DNA of 64,000 bases from Ceratobasidium sp. AG-K. Lineage: Eukaryota; Basidiomycota; Agaricomycetes; Cantharellales; Ceratobasidiaceae. The notes under the pieces are model-generated. The model was given only the letters and a program-made list of their open reading frames with translations. It searched no databases and was not told the DNA's origin. The position numbers and the translations under genes were made by a program. Location: NCBI GenBank assembly GCA_037039685.1, contig JAWNGF010000004.1, positions 4,588,001 through 4,652,000 on the forward strand. Direction: 5' to 3'. Numbering within the stretch: the stretch's first letter is position 1; each line of letters starts with the position of its first letter. Shown here in pieces: positions 32,870 to 45,300 of this stretch.

Positions 32870-35219
32870 TTTCACCCTACAGCGTACTTAGTTGCGTATC
32901 CCTCCAGGCATCCGCGTCGTGGTTTATCAATGCGCGAGGTGCTTGTTACTCCGGTGTCCCGGTCCACCAAAGCGCCCGTGACAAGCCTCACTTGTGCCAC
33001 TTGGCGTCCATCGTTTCTCCCGCGTTGAACATTCGATACGTGCGCTCACCGTTCCTCCTCTTACGCAGTTCGTGCAGTCGTCTATCACTTGCTCCAAGCG
33101 ACTTCGTGCGAGCAGTGCTTCACCCGCAAGTCCTTTCATCTGCCTCGGTAAATCGGTCTGACTCATATTTGAATGTGCTGTAATGGGCAGATGGATTGGC
33201 CTGAACTGCATTGATCTGCCAATCAGTGCCCGCTTCACCTCGTGTTATCATCGCCCCTCGCTTTCCTCCGCCCTTCACTGCCAATGCAATACAACAGCGC
33301 TGCGTGAAGACTGTGGTTTTGGCGACGCATACTGACGCTTATGAGTTTCGCCCCGGTCCCACCTACGCGGAAGAATAGGTCATCAGTAAAATCCTCTTTC
33401 GGTCCAAAGATTTGAGCTTGGCCTACCTGCCAAGCTGTGTTTCTGCCCACGTAGATTATTGATGAAACATACACTGGCTGCGAGTACAGCAATGTGGGCT
33501 CGATTTACTGGATCGCCCAAGGCCAGTTCGGATCCACTTGCCAAATTAGGTAGCCCAAAATTCATTAGCAAAGTTCAAAATACTTTGAATCCTTCGCTCA
33601 AGTACCCAGCTCTCTAGGCGAGTAAGAACAACGGTACTTGACATCTGCAGCGCTCGGTTCCACTCAAACGACGCGCAGCTCACGCCAAAGTCCGTCTGCT
33701 CGTGTGTATTCATTCAAAATGTGTTCATAGGATTATGTACAATCTCCAGGGACTGTACGAGAAATACCTATCAGCGTTTCGCCTTTTTTCATCCTTTCGT
33801 CATTCTTGGGTATAAATAGGTGGTGGCAGCTGTTGCTGGTGTACCGTAGCGGCAATCGAGCGTGTAGAGAGGGCTATTATTGATTATCGTGAGAAGCCAG
33901 TCGAGGGAGACGGGGTCATCGTGTAACGGCATGGATTTTAAATCGCGTACAACCCTGTCAGGACCGTTGCGGCTTGACGTGTGATGGTATACAGGCGGAG
34001 TCATCCGCGCATGGGGAAATTAGCATCCTGGAGACTACGAAAGGCTCTAGGGGCTCACTAATGGCAATGCTTAGCTCCGTGATGGGGGATTCCTGGGGCG
34101 CCGGTGCGAGCATGGTCGCGCTCTCCATCACTCAAGGACACGTGTCCGGGTAAGCGCCGTTTCCAGTCCCAGGTAAATTAGGTTGCTTAGGGCCGCGTCG
34201 AACTCCTTCGAGACAGAGTATCTTAGAACGACGTAGGTTTTGACGTAAGCCAGGCACCGATGCAGGGCTGTCGGGTCGAGGGACGGGTGCAGCAGTGGTG
34301 CGGCTTTGTCCGTGTACAGGGTCCGTGGCTGGGATGCTTTGCCGGTGGCGGGCTCAAGGATCATCCAGACGGATAGATCGGATTATGAGGGCCATAGAAG
34401 GGGATAATTCAAGGACGGAAGAGCGCTCGCCTGATGGTGGTGCACGCCACGGCTACGTGCAGCGGCGAGTCGAGAACGTACTTGGAATCACATGGGTTGT
34501 TCGCAGAGCTCGGGTTAGGCAGTGGAATATATTGGAATGAATGGAGGCTTTCGAGGTCGCTGAAGTGTTGACTGAGTTGGCTGGGAGAAACTACAGAATT
34601 CTATCATCAGCAACCGTCGCTTGCCGAATGTGCGTTGAACAAATCTGGATGATTTCGAGTGCAAGTCCACATGTGCCAGGAGGTATCGTATCAGCAGCTG
34701 CGTTTGAACCCATTGGGTCGGCTATGTGGGTGGGAGGAGAGTGGATATGTATCAGCAGCATGACGAGTGTCGTGGTAGATTCAGAATCGAATCAAATTGT
34801 TTGGTGCCTGGCGCAAATCTTTGATCCTGAGCCTCGACGGCGAGCGCACAATCAAACTTGGAAGGATCACCTATTACGGAGTAATCCCCGTCGCTTTCCA
34901 AGGCAAGAGACGCACATGAGCGATCCACCCAGCCCTACTCTCTCGAAATACGGACCCAGAATTCATCCCAGCGATGGTACTCGACGCGGTTGTCCAGTCC
35001 CATACTTGTTAGCCTCGAGAGTAATGACCATGTTTATGGCGCTAGTAGCTTACAAAATTAGCCTGATCTAAGTTTGAGGACCCTCCGCACAATGGAGGGA
35101 ACCTTGGCAAGCGAGATGGTTATTTGCCCTTGCTTGGCCGCTGACAAAGCTTTGTCCGCTTATTGTAATCTGGTTCCTTGTAGCCACGTCAGCCACGAAG
35201 ATCACCAGCGCGGTCAACC
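32870..35219. other. Unassigned stretch upstream of the TPR-CHAT gene and helicase B
   Basis: No gene is recognised with confidence. A minus-strand pair of open segments at about 33570-33430 and 33365-33235 (starting MNFGLPNLASGSE) joins across a GT-AG intron and could encode a protein of about 95 residues. Short minus-strand frames at 33789-34004 and 34128-34364, and one around 34600-34870, look weakly coding but have no family I know. The likely first exon of the TPR-CHAT gene (33166 downward) also falls here. Confidence 0.3.
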
Positions 35220-38200
35220 ATGGCTACCAGTGACTTTTCAATCAGTATTGATATACTCGACAAAAACGCGCCTCAAATTGTGCAAGTCCACGCAGTCGAC
35301 AGGTCCATTCTCTCCGATAAGGATGTCTCATTTATCCTCGACCAACTGCAGCCCCGAGCTGAGGTTCCAACCGACGATCAAAGCCACAAACCATATCTTG
35401 GAGTCGATCTATTCTACGGCAAGGATCATGCAGTAAAGGGTCTGGTCTTCGCCACACAGACTCGGGCCCTCGCCATTCGGATACCCGATGGTACAGCCAA
35501 GCTCAGCGCCACTAAGTACGAGCAGAAACAGGCCAAACCAGAGATGACCAAAGAGAAACCCCACCAGCGACCCAAAGGAAAATCCAAACCCAATGTCCCT
35601 ACCGAGACTTCGCCTTACGAAAAGCTGAACAATCTGCTCAAATCTAATCTAGCGGCGTTTGGCATGGCTCAGATTTCGCTTACTCTATGGGATACGTTGC
35701 GTGAGAGGGTGGAGGGGGTCAACTTGTCAACTGCGGTTTCTGATACGATCCATCCGCCGTCACGGATCGTCCCCGATCCGACTGCAGCCAACGTTGTGGA
35801 TGATACTGCATCTTCCTCAAAACGCGAAAAGCAGGGAGCAGGTCGAGGTGGTAAAAAGGACAACAATCAAGCCAATCGCGGAGGTAAACGCGGGAAAGGC
35901 GGTCGAGGTGGCAAGGGCAGAGGTGGGAAAGGCGGCAGCGAGACCGGCGGTAAAGACAAGGATCGAGAGGTGCCTGAACCTGCCAAACAGCGTAAAGTCA
36001 AAGCCGGTATGTTTATGGAATCCGGAGCACAATCCTGCAACTACATCATTATTATCAGTTACTCTCCCGGAAGATAAAGAGCCGTTCTGGGATCGAGAAA
36101 TTCTTTCACCTGGCGATGTCGTCAAGATTATCTATCCCTCCACCTCGCGTTTGGGAGTCAACAGATCGTTCATCGGCCAAGTTGGCGAATCCAGCATAGA
36201 AGATCGACTCGTTGAAGCAGCGGTTCGTGCGTGGGTCTCCCACATGTACGTAATGGGGCTATCGTAGTCTGACCTGAACGTAGGCTAACCCACTTTGAAG
36301 CGTGGCCAATCATAACCAGCTGAACTCAAGGATCCAAGAGGCTCCAGTCATAAACCCGTCTCATCTAAACGACGAGGTGATTAGGGAGATAACTTGACTA
36401 TGGAATAGCGCTTATATATGCGGAAACAGGAACTCACTTTTTTCTCGAAGTCGATGATCTCCGCATGGAAAGTCATGGGGGAAACGGAGGCTGGACGTGT
36501 TATCGAGCGCCAGGACCTCAAAGCATCGGAAAAGGATATGCTTCAAAGCCTCGTCTATAAATCCAAGCTCCGTGCCGGAAATAATGTATGGGCTCTTGTT
36601 CTCAATGTTGGATCTGACTTCGAAGCTGAATCTGCAACTTATAGCAAGAAATGACCTTCCTTATGAAAGATGGCACCGAAAAGTCATACTTCATGAAACG
36701 GCCGTGGGGAGATAAATATGGAAAACATACTCGACTTACTCAGGATGAAGATGCAGAAGAGCAGCCAGACTCAGCTGATCGGGCTCCCAGGGAAGGTGGT
36801 GGAGGCGGCGGTAAAAGTCGCGGTAAAGGTTCATGGAATCAAAGAGGGCAGGCGAGGGACGAGGTCCCCGACTCCTTGGACGTGATCGATCCGACCAACG
36901 CCGAGTCGACCGGTTCTAACCAAGCCCACGAGATCGATATGGACGAGGTACATGAGATCTCATTGTATGGACGGGAGGACGCTACCAGGGCCGAACTCAA
37001 GCGAGACTTGTTTATCCTCCGGTTACTTGAAGGCCGAGGTTCGCTTCGTGGTCCCGAATACAAAGATTGCGAGTTTATTAGGCGTGTCTGGTTTCCTACA
37101 CCAGCACAAAAGGCGACGGGCGAGGGTCGGAGGAAGAATAACGAGCCCCAGGAGAATAAGCAACAGCATGACTGGATGGATGACAGCTGGGGTGACGACA
37201 CGGACGAAGAAGAAGCTACGCTCAAGAATAATGCCCCCGTCCTAAACCTTGTGGACATTGATACGGAGGACGAGGACCTTGGCCATGATTTGAAACTCAA
37301 TCAGATTTTGCCGAGATTGGCAAAAAAGACGAATGAGTCTCAGCTCAGGGTCATTGGCCGCGTGACTGCTCCTTCAAATCCAACCGGCCGCACTCGAGCC
37401 ACATTGGTACATGGACCTCCAGGAACTGGAAAAACAACCACCATAATAGGGGCGGCCGCTCGCCTGGTCGACGCCGGAGAGCCCGTGTGGATTGTAGCTC
37501 AAAGTAACGTTGGGATTCGGAACGTAGCTGTTAGTCTCGCAAAGCATGAGGACATCAATTTCGTCCTACTTGTCGCGAAAGACTTTTATATTTGGAAGTG
37601 AGTTTTGACTTCCTGATTGCTCTGGACTAAAAACCAAAGAATTATAAAAATAGGCAAGACGAGCTTTATCAACAATTGAAGTCGGTCCTGATACCAACAG
37701 CTCAGCTGAAGCTTGAGAGCCAACGCAAGCGCGTACACTCGAGCAAGTTAATCTTGTGTACCCTTGCATCACTCTCAAGCCAGTTGATCGAGAAGTTTGA
37801 AGTCTTCAACCACGTACCACTTCGAAATCTGATCATTGATGAAGCTTCACAGATTGACATGACGAGCGAGTTCATGGTAAGTTACTGGCTATTTCTTTGT
37901 CTGATCGTTCTGCTTATCATTTTCAAGCACTTGTTTTTTAATCACAGGCACACCTTGAAAAATGTTTGCTGGTTTGGGGATCCGTTGCAGCGTGAGTCCT
38001 TTGCGGGCTTCGTTAATGCAGCTACTAATAGCATATATTCGTAAAGTGCCGCCATACGGTTGGTCTGAGGATAGGAAAATTGATGACATATTCAAAGTGG
38101 CGCATTTGAAGGCCAACTCCAAGCTTTTGAACGTTTCCTGTTAGTCATCTGTGAGTTAAATCGTTCTTAGAACCGTTCGTTGATTCCTGCGACTCCCTAG

Positions 38201-38982
38201 TCCGCCTGCCAGTACCAATCGCAAACTATATATCCGAGGCCGTTTACGAAGGAGCACTAGAGGCAGATCCCAAAAAGGATGTAAAAAATCCTGTCGATGC
38301 AGTTTTGTTTGTTGATGTACCCGAGGGGGTGGAAAGGAGGGAAGAAAACGGTACTAGCTACATGGTAAGTTTCAATCGCTACTTGAGGTTCCTGATGTCG
38401 GCAAAATACTCCATCCGAAATACCGTACGATCTGACTCATTGGTCCACTAATTCAGAACGACGCGGAGGCTGATTTGGTAGTCAAGATTGTTCAACTATA
38501 TTACAACAGCGAAGCAGACAGAGGAAACACTGAGAGATTTGCCATCATAACCCCTTACGAAGCGCAGCGCACGCTACTCAATCGGAAGCTGAAAGAAGGT
38601 AGTATCGACCGGGCAGCATTTAACGTCGACAGTTATCAGGTGAGTGACCATTTGATCAGCCGATTTGGTGGGTCAGCTGACTACTGCTGATTGCACAGGG
38701 AAACGAAGCGGACTACATTATCACAACAATTACCAAGACAACATTCTCGAGTTTCTTGAGCTCCATTAACCGATTGAATGTCCTCATTACGCGATGTCGG
38801 AGGGGACTCATTGTACTAACCCAGAAGGATTTCATCCTAAGAACGGGTGGCCTACTTCGGGGTCTATGGTGGAGCATGGAGTCACATAACATATGGGCGA
38901 CGAGCGAGGACGTCAGGAATGGCCGAGTGAATTTGCCGGGTTCACCTGCCCCCAACAAGGGTGAGCCAACGGACAAGCAAGT
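35220..38982 (+). CDS. SF1 (Upf1-like) helicase copy B, core
   Basis: Starts MATSDFSISIDILDKN at 35220. The N-terminal region is followed by an Arg/Gly/Lys-rich linker (about 35830-35960), which may bind RNA. An intron (about 36010-36057) joins it to VTLPEDKEPFW. The helicase core shows motif I GPPGTGKTTT (near 37415), Walker B DEASQ (near 37842), motif III FGDPLQ, LPPYG-like VPPYGWSED, motif IV TPYEAQRTLL (near 38553), motif V VDSYQ-intron-GNEADYI and motif VI INRLNVLITRCRRG. The core frame is carried by GT-AG introns. The stretch 36240-36660 needs several introns or a frameshift to read through, so this copy may be partly decayed too. The Upf1/SMG2-like family acts on RNA or RNA:DNA; the target here is unknown. 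Confidence 0.72.
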
Positions 38983-39289
38983 GAGTGAATGTGCTATCAA
39001 GTTAGTTCTCTTGGTTGAGTTTTCAAATTTCGTAGCCATCGAAGCGAAACCTGCGTCCCTGAAGCATTCTGGAGAAATATTGTTCCCATAGTTGTACTGA
39101 GGTTACCATGTCTTGGATGCGAACTCAGTCGCTTCAGATACATTAAAATACATACATATGAGTGTGCTAACGACTTGTCATTCTAACAGCATAAAAGAGG
39201 GTGTTATACGAGGACTTGAATAAAGAACTGCCTGAAAAGAGCCGTAACCAAGTGTTACAATAGAACCAGGCCGAAGCTAACTCAGTAGT

Positions 39290-41976
39290 TCAAATCGCCA
39301 AGCTTTACTATAAACAGGTGAATGAAGCAGACGAAGAAAGGAGGAATTATGACTACGAGATTATTACGCCCTGTGAAGCACAGCATGATCTGGTGGCCAA
39401 GAAGATACAGTATCTCGCAAAAATATTGCAACACGTGACTGATTTTGTCGCAGCCCGTCACAGCGTGCAAGGACTACGGGATGTTGGTTTAGTATAATAA
39501 TAGAAGTTGTAGCTAGGCTAGTATATAGTACGTATAAGAAATTTGAGCGCGATACATCCGCCCCTCGCCGAGGAATAACCCGATGTCCGTTTGCGATGTT
39601 GCAATATTATTGCAAATTGGGCCCAGGAGGGAGCACCACCACAGAGACGGGTCAATCTCGACGGGTTTTCAACAGAATCTGGTCGGATAAAAAACGCGAA
39701 GCATCTCGAAGTGAGCTCTAGATTCTTATTCCGGCATATGAAGGTCTCAGCATGGGTCTATGGCTCGCTATGGGTGTATCAATCCCAAAGTGATATTTCC
39801 CCTTTCCTCCTCATTTCCACAGGATTGTAAGCTAACGAGGTGTACCCGCACTTTGTATAGTAGTGTTATTCAACTATCCGAACCCATTGGCATAGCATTT
39901 GGGCCCCCAAAATAAGGCGTTAATCACTGAAAATGGATATTATCCAAAATTCGCATAAATGCGCTAACACAAATGAACCACCAGCTGAGCTGGTGTTGGT
40001 ATTTGTGTCCCCAAAGTGTGTATATAACCCCATTAGAGTCTCATGAGTATACATCAGAGGTCTCAATACCTTGGGATAAGTATAACAGGAGATACATACC
40101 ATACACACGTCAACACCCGTGTTTTGAGTATATTTTCCTAGTGTAGAATGCCATTTTTGCACTGTATGGTATGTATCTCCTGTTATACTTATCCCAAGGT
40201 GTTGAGACCTCTAATGTATACTCATGAGACTCTAATGGGGTTATATACACACTTTGGGGACACAAATACCAACACCAGCTCAGCTGGTGGTTCATTTGTG
40301 TTAGCGCATTTATGCGAATTTTGGATAATATCCATTTTCAGTGATTAACGCCTTATTTTGGGGGCCCAAATGCTATGCCAATGGGTTCGGATAGTTGAAT
40401 AACACTACTATACAAAGTGCGGGTACACCTCGTTAGCTTACAATCCTGTGGAAATGAGGAGGAAAGGGGAAATATCACTTTGGGATTGATACACCCATAG
40501 CGAGCCATAGACCCATGCTGAGACCTTCATATGCCGGAATAAGAATCTAGAGCTCACTTCGAGATGCTTCGCGTTTTTTATCCGACCAGATTCTGTTGAA
40601 AACCCGTCGAGATTGACCCGTCTCTGTGGTGGTGCTCCCTCCTGGGCCCAATTTGCAATAATATTGCAACATCGCAAACGGACATCGGGTTATTCCTCGG
40701 CGAGGGGCGGATGTATCGCGCTCAAATTTCTTATACGTACTATATACTAGCCTAGCTACAACTTCTATTATTATACTAAACCAACATCCCGTAGTCCTTG
40801 CACGCTGTGACGGGCTGCGACAAAATCAGTCACGTGTTGCAATATTTTTGCGAGATACTGTAAACGCCCGGCCGCTGAGATTCCAAAGCAGGTTTACAAT
40901 GTCGATAGTTTCCAGGTAAGAGTGCATCGCGTACTACACTAAGCTACTTACTCATACGAGTCATATAAGGAAATGAGGCGGACTATATCGTTAGCACTTG
41001 ACCAAGACCAATTTCTCAAGCTTTTCGAGCTCAATCAACCGATGGAAGAAACGGTGCTCTCGATGTATGTAGGATTATGACCGACTTGAATATACAGTAC
41101 GCTGGTATACATTTATCATCGTACACTGGTAGGCGAAATCTTGGTTTGCAACGCAAGTGACTTACTCAAGTAAGTGGTATGATTGCGCAGGTTACTCCGC
41201 TTAAATGTACTTCGGATTGTAGAGAACCGTGGTGGACACTACAGACGGCTCCGTATACGTTATCACTCAAATCCGTACGAGTTACTTTATGCTCAACCAG
41301 GCACACTTTCGATATCGAGGTGTTGGAAAGGCATGGGTCTCGAGCTCCAAGCAGCGAAATGACATCTATACACAGGGTAGGCCAGTGAAAATGTAATTAT
41401 GCGGGCGGTTACGGTGTCGAGGATTATGCGGCAGCAGAGGTGTATGATGAGATTATCATGAAAAACGGTCAGGATGTTATAACATCGCAGTGTAGTTGTG
41501 ACTTTTGGCTCTCCGAAGCTAGTCGATTTGTGCTTATGCGCCCGAGAAATCACACGACCGAGTTATTTTTAAAGCTCGAAGAAGTCCAAATCAAAAAAGA
41601 AGTATACAACGGAGACAGTTTCCAAGTGAGTAGCATCCTATTCGTTGCCCTCATACTGGAGCCAATCCCACGGGTGTAGGGGAACGAAGCGGACTACATC
41701 GTCGCGACCCTTACCAAGACTACTTTCTCAAGCTTCTTGAGATCGATCAACCGTCTCAACGTTCTCTTGACGAGGTGCAAGAAGGGTCTTGTCATTTTGA
41801 CCCGCAAAGAGTTCGTGTTGAGCACGGGCGGCCTTTTACGTGGACTTTGGTGGAGTATGGAGAAGGAGAAAATCTGGGCTTCGGCTGAGGACGTAGAAAA
41901 TGGTTGCGTCGATCTACCGGGCGCCCAGGCCCCCAACGAGTATGGTTCGAGTGAAGAGGTGGGTACATGCGTATAG
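39290..41976 (+). pseudogene. Second and third RecA2-type helicase modules of copy B
   Basis: Module 2 (39290-39407 plus 40863-41060) reads YDYEIITPCEAQHDLVAKK and then, after the foldback element, the motif V region; it is decayed. Module 3 (about 41440-41976) keeps the motif V half GNEADYIVATLTKTTFSSF and motif VI INRLNVLLTRCKKG, then GLLRGLWWSMEKEK. Its motif IV part is degenerate. A TAG lies just before the GNEAD exon, so splicing is required there. These modules may be 3' exons of the helicase or remains of tandem paralogues that lost their front halves. The same three-module layout in duplicate A shows that it predates the segmental duplication. Confidence 0.65.
39408..40860. mobile_element. 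Foldback transposon with about 698-bp inverted arms, TA target duplication
   Basis: The element begins CAGTATCTCGCAAAAATATT and ends with its inverse, ...TTTTTGCGAGATACTG, flanked by TA on both sides (39406-39407, 40861-40862). The left arm (39408 to about 40105) and right arm (about 40163-40860) are inverted copies with only two mismatches noticed, around a 57-bp spacer. The empty site is preserved in duplicate A (AAGAAGATAAACGCC near 21657-21671). TA duplication suggests mobilisation by a Tc1/mariner-type transposase. No protein of its own is plausible, since the ORFs in the arms mirror each other. It could fold into a very long hairpin RNA if transcribed with the helicase. Confidence 0.9.
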
Positions 41977-42354
41977 TTTGCTAGTGGAAATGCTATATAT
42001 TTTCGCAGGAATGAAAGCGGATTGGTGAACATCGAATCAAGGAGTGTTGGCAGTGTCATTGAGGAATTGCCTGTGTGAATCCACAAATGATCTCAAATTG
42101 AATACAAATGAAACTCTTTTCGATTGGTACCAAGTTTGTCTCACGAAACCACAAACGATGCCAAGGATTCACAACCACACATACAAGATCAAATAAGTAT
42201 ATTACGAAAAATGATCCACCAGGAACGAATAAACCCCGATAAGTAGTGTGTATGAACATCGCCTATATAAAATACATGCTATCAGATGGAGGAGAACCAA
42301 ATGGGAATAGTGACAGAACAAAAAGCACTCGAAATATTTCAGTTCAGACCGCCC

Positions 42355-45300
42355 CTATCGCCATGCCTGTGGTCGTGGAGGAGGTACTTGGGGCTCGGGT
42401 TTGGGTGGAGGCGGTGGGGTTTGGCTGGGTTGAGCGCCTGGGCTTGCAGAGTTGGGCTGGGCTTGAGCTTGTTGCTGAGCCAACGCCTGCGCAGCCGCAG
42501 CTTGCTCGTGTCGTTGCCAGACCAACTCTGCCCAAAGAGGATGGGGTGGGATGTTTCCAACCAAGGCACGAAGGATACGCAGCCTAAACATGCAATTAAC
42601 ACCTGTGCTATATAGCAGTCGCTGAGACTCACCATTCGGCCTTTTCCTCGGGTGTATCAGCGTAGAACGCAATATCATCGTCCTTGCCAAATAGTAACCG
42701 GAAGCAGCGCTTGTCAACAAAGAACGCATCCGACTCGTCACGCTGACGTCGACCAGGAACCGCACCAGCAGGCAAAGGTTGTTGATCATCCTCGACAGCC
42801 AGCGCCCGCTTGAGATTAATCGTAGCCATGGCTTTGCCGGTCACGTCATTATAGGCAACTAGGTTGGAACCGATGATCCTAAACTGCCTTCGTCGCCAGG
42901 TCTAGCGATATGGTTAGGGTATATTCCAAGAATAAATGGCAAAGGCTTACCAAGATGTCACCGCCATTCTGGGTCAAGATCCCCTGGTAATAGATCTTCT
43001 TGTGCCACGCAACAGCGCTTAACCCTCGATGGCATTCCTCCAACGACTGTGGAAGCGTCTCGGGAGGAACACCAGGCAACGGAGGTAGCCTAAAGATGTG
43101 CAGAACCAACTCGCCGATCGGTCGCTGAGACATGTGACCAGACATCATCGAGCTGGGTATCCCGCCGGCCCCACCACGAACCGAATCTTCAGACCATTCG
43201 CCAATCAAGGGATAACTCGTCTCGAACAGTCGGGTGTCGCATCGCTGGACGATATCCCTAAAGTTGATGTAGGCTCGCCCGATGGCTCCATCGGCCTTCA
43301 TGTACCGCACGAGATGATCCTCGGTGACGGGGTCAGGTCGGCGCAACAGAGCACGCTTGGGCTGCTTTTTAGGCGTGCTGCTGAAAAAGCTACGGAAGCC
43401 GCCTTGTTTTGGGGGTGGGGCAGGCATGAATTGCTGGGGAGGGGGAGCGGCCATACGTCGGATCTGGTTCACGATATGCTCGTCTTTGCGGACTTTGATC
43501 GTGAGCGAAAACGCGAGTTTGCCGTGTTCGATTCTACGAAATTATTAGCTTGGACCAAACTAATCCAAACAGACTCTCACAGCTCGAACTCTTGATCAAT
43601 CATCGCGTTGGGCTCGAGTCGGCACTCAGGAGTCGTGACGAAATGAATTCCGTTATTGAGCGTGCAGGTGAAGTACGTCGGGTGCTGGGGAATAGGCACA
43701 CAAAGCTTTTGCAAGCATCGAACTAGAAACTGGCATTATTAGAATTCCAAAAGAATATCGGTTCGCCCTACCTTTGACAAAGACCTTGCCATGAGCCTTG
43801 GTCGTGCCAGCTTGAGCCCGAATTTCCTGAATCTCTTTCGCGTACTCGTTCTGTCACAATATGAGAACCACGAATCCAGGACCCCATTTTGACTCACCAT
43901 ATCCGAAGGCCGACGCACAGTTCGCCATGCCTTTCCGTTATCAACATCACCAGCACGACGATGGTGGGCAACCTTGTCATCAGCATGAATCGTGCGATTC
44001 GGCTCGCGCAAATGATACGTTCGTCCCTGCGCGCCGATTAGCCTCGCTTACCACCATCGGCCAGCCACTCACCTCATCCTGATCATGAATCTTCCGAATC
44101 TGCTCGTTAAACGAATCCTCCAGCGCGAGTTCCTCGTTGTCCACAGGGACATCCAACAAATCAAGCTTGTCACCAATCACCTACAACCAATCAGCTCAAT
44201 CCCAGTAGAAACCAAGCAACTCACTACCGCCTCGCTAACACTCTTACTCCGCCTCCTCGCCGTACGACTAGGCCCACCCCGTAACTCGCGACGCTTTTGG
44301 AGAATCATCTCCTCGTGCGCCTTGATCTTTTCCTTTCCGCTCATCTCAGGCTTGGAAGACGTGCTCGTGACGCTCATGTACGACGTCGGGCGCTCGTTCA
44401 TGATGTTGCTCGCCCGCCCGGGGTCGAGCACGCTCAGTCGTTTGGGCTCGTATGTGCTCGAGCGCTGGCTGCTCGTTTCGTACATGCTCGATCGTTGGCT
44501 CGGGGAATCGTATGCACTCGATCGGCGGCCGGGTTCGAGTGCGCGGGGTGTGGGGATGAGTGATCGTCCGATGGGAGGGGTGATCGCTTCTTCGATTTCG
44601 GTCTCGGTCTCGCCAGACGACGCGACCGAGTCTGTAGCAGATTGCATCGGCGCGCGGGGAAGCACGACCCGCACGGGCTCGCGTCGGGGTTCGGGCTCGG
44701 GCTCTGTTTCCTCTTCTTCTTCTTCTTCTTCAATATGCTTTCGGTAGGGAAGCGACGAATGCGACTCGTCGGCGGGGTTGAATCCCATACTGCTCCCCTC
44801 GCCAGAAAGGTCCGCAAATCCTCGAGCCACACCCGCCATCAATCGCTCAATCTCGATCCTCGAGCCACTCATACGGGGACCTACAAATCGTCAGCTAAAT
44901 CCTAGCAAAATAACACAGGACCCACCATTGATGGACCGACCTTCTGGAACCGGACTCTCCTCTCTCGGACTCGCACGTCCCGTGGGTGTAAGACTACCCC
45001 CAGTCCTTCGATCCATCAACTTGCGCAGCACATCGTCCCTTGAAATCCTCGGCGACCGACCGCTCACGCTCCCACCCGTAAACTGGGGTTCCATAAGACG
45101 TCCACTGAGGTTGGGCGAAGAATGACGCGTCTCGAGGGTCGGAGCGAGGTGACGGGGCGTATACGGACGCGAATCGAGATGGGCCGAGTGACGCACATTG
45201 GGGCTGGCTGGCTCGTCGCGAGTGGATCGCCGTGGACTGTCCTCTTCGATGTGAGAGGTATCCCCAAGGTCGACAGACACCTCCTCGCTCTTGATCACGA

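Noticed and set aside
39591..40677. Pairs of identical small ORFs (79 and about 66-80 residues) in the foldback element
   Set aside because: They are mirror images produced by the inverted arms, with no known motif.
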